From an uncultured Mailhella sp. (GTDB lineage Bacteria; Desulfobacterota; Desulfovibrionia; Desulfovibrionales; Desulfovibrionaceae), in contig CAJJMX010000018.1 in the NCBI GenBank assembly GCA_905192935.1, forward strand, positions 1-15,157: a stretch of DNA of 15,157 nt, read 5' to 3'. A program made the translations under genes and the position numbers. Below the pieces are notes generated by a model that saw only the letters and a program-made list of their open reading frames with translations, made no database searches and was not told the DNA's origin. Positions 15,019 to 15,157 of this stretch are shown here, in pieces (position 1 is the stretch's first letter; the number at the start of each line of letters is the position of its first letter).

Positions 15019-15157
15019 GCCGGAAATATGTTTTTGGGGCAGCGCATGGGAAATGAAGGAGGACGGGCGGGCTTCGTCGTTTTTTTCGCAGAAGGATGAC
15101 GGACCTGTGCCATCATATCTTCATGAAAATTTCATGCTGTCGTGACGTTCCTTCTTT

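Overview
The window is dense, moderately GC-rich coding DNA with strong GGAGG ribosome sites, broken by markedly AT-rich promoter regions. The ferredoxin-linked 2-oxoacid oxidoreductase, a tripartite tricarboxylate (TTT) transporter and a bacterial NSS amino-acid transporter suggest a Gram-negative anaerobe that ferments or respires small organic acids and amino acids. A Desulfovibrionaceae-like gut bacterium is my best guess, and Synergistota is a second possibility. This is inferred from gene content and base composition, not proved.

Layout. 1-473 is an AT-rich regulatory region with two identical perfect operators (TTGGTATACCAA), a promoter and a 17-bp perfect inverted repeat. 474-5203 holds six tightly packed + strand genes, korD-korA-korB-korC-sucC-sucD, ending at a strong terminator. 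5204-5482 is a second AT-rich promoter with two degenerate copies of the same operator. 5483-12154 is a second + strand operon: a GntR/FCD regulator, a DUF2848 protein of unknown function, a carbon-nitrogen hydrolase (nitrilase/omega-amidase superfamily), a TTT solute-binding protein, a fused TctA-TctB permease and an M24-fold protein that has lost most of its metal ligands. It also ends at a terminator. 12452-13429 is a BASS-like membrane transporter (+). It converges on an NSS sodium:amino-acid symporter (-, 13557-14957), with a 20-bp perfect hairpin terminator between them.

How the genes may work together. The shared operator at both promoters, with the regulator gene lying between the two operons, suggests one regulon. 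The proposed scheme is that TctC/TctAB import an organic acid, possibly one with an amide or C-N bond. The DUF2848, C-N hydrolase and M24-fold proteins then convert it to a 2-oxoacid, plausibly 2-oxoglutarate. KorDABC oxidises this to an acyl-CoA with reduction of ferredoxin, and SucCD recovers the thioester as ATP. The substrate is not readable from sequence. The gene families are well supported, but the pathway linking them is a hypothesis and may be an undescribed catabolic route.
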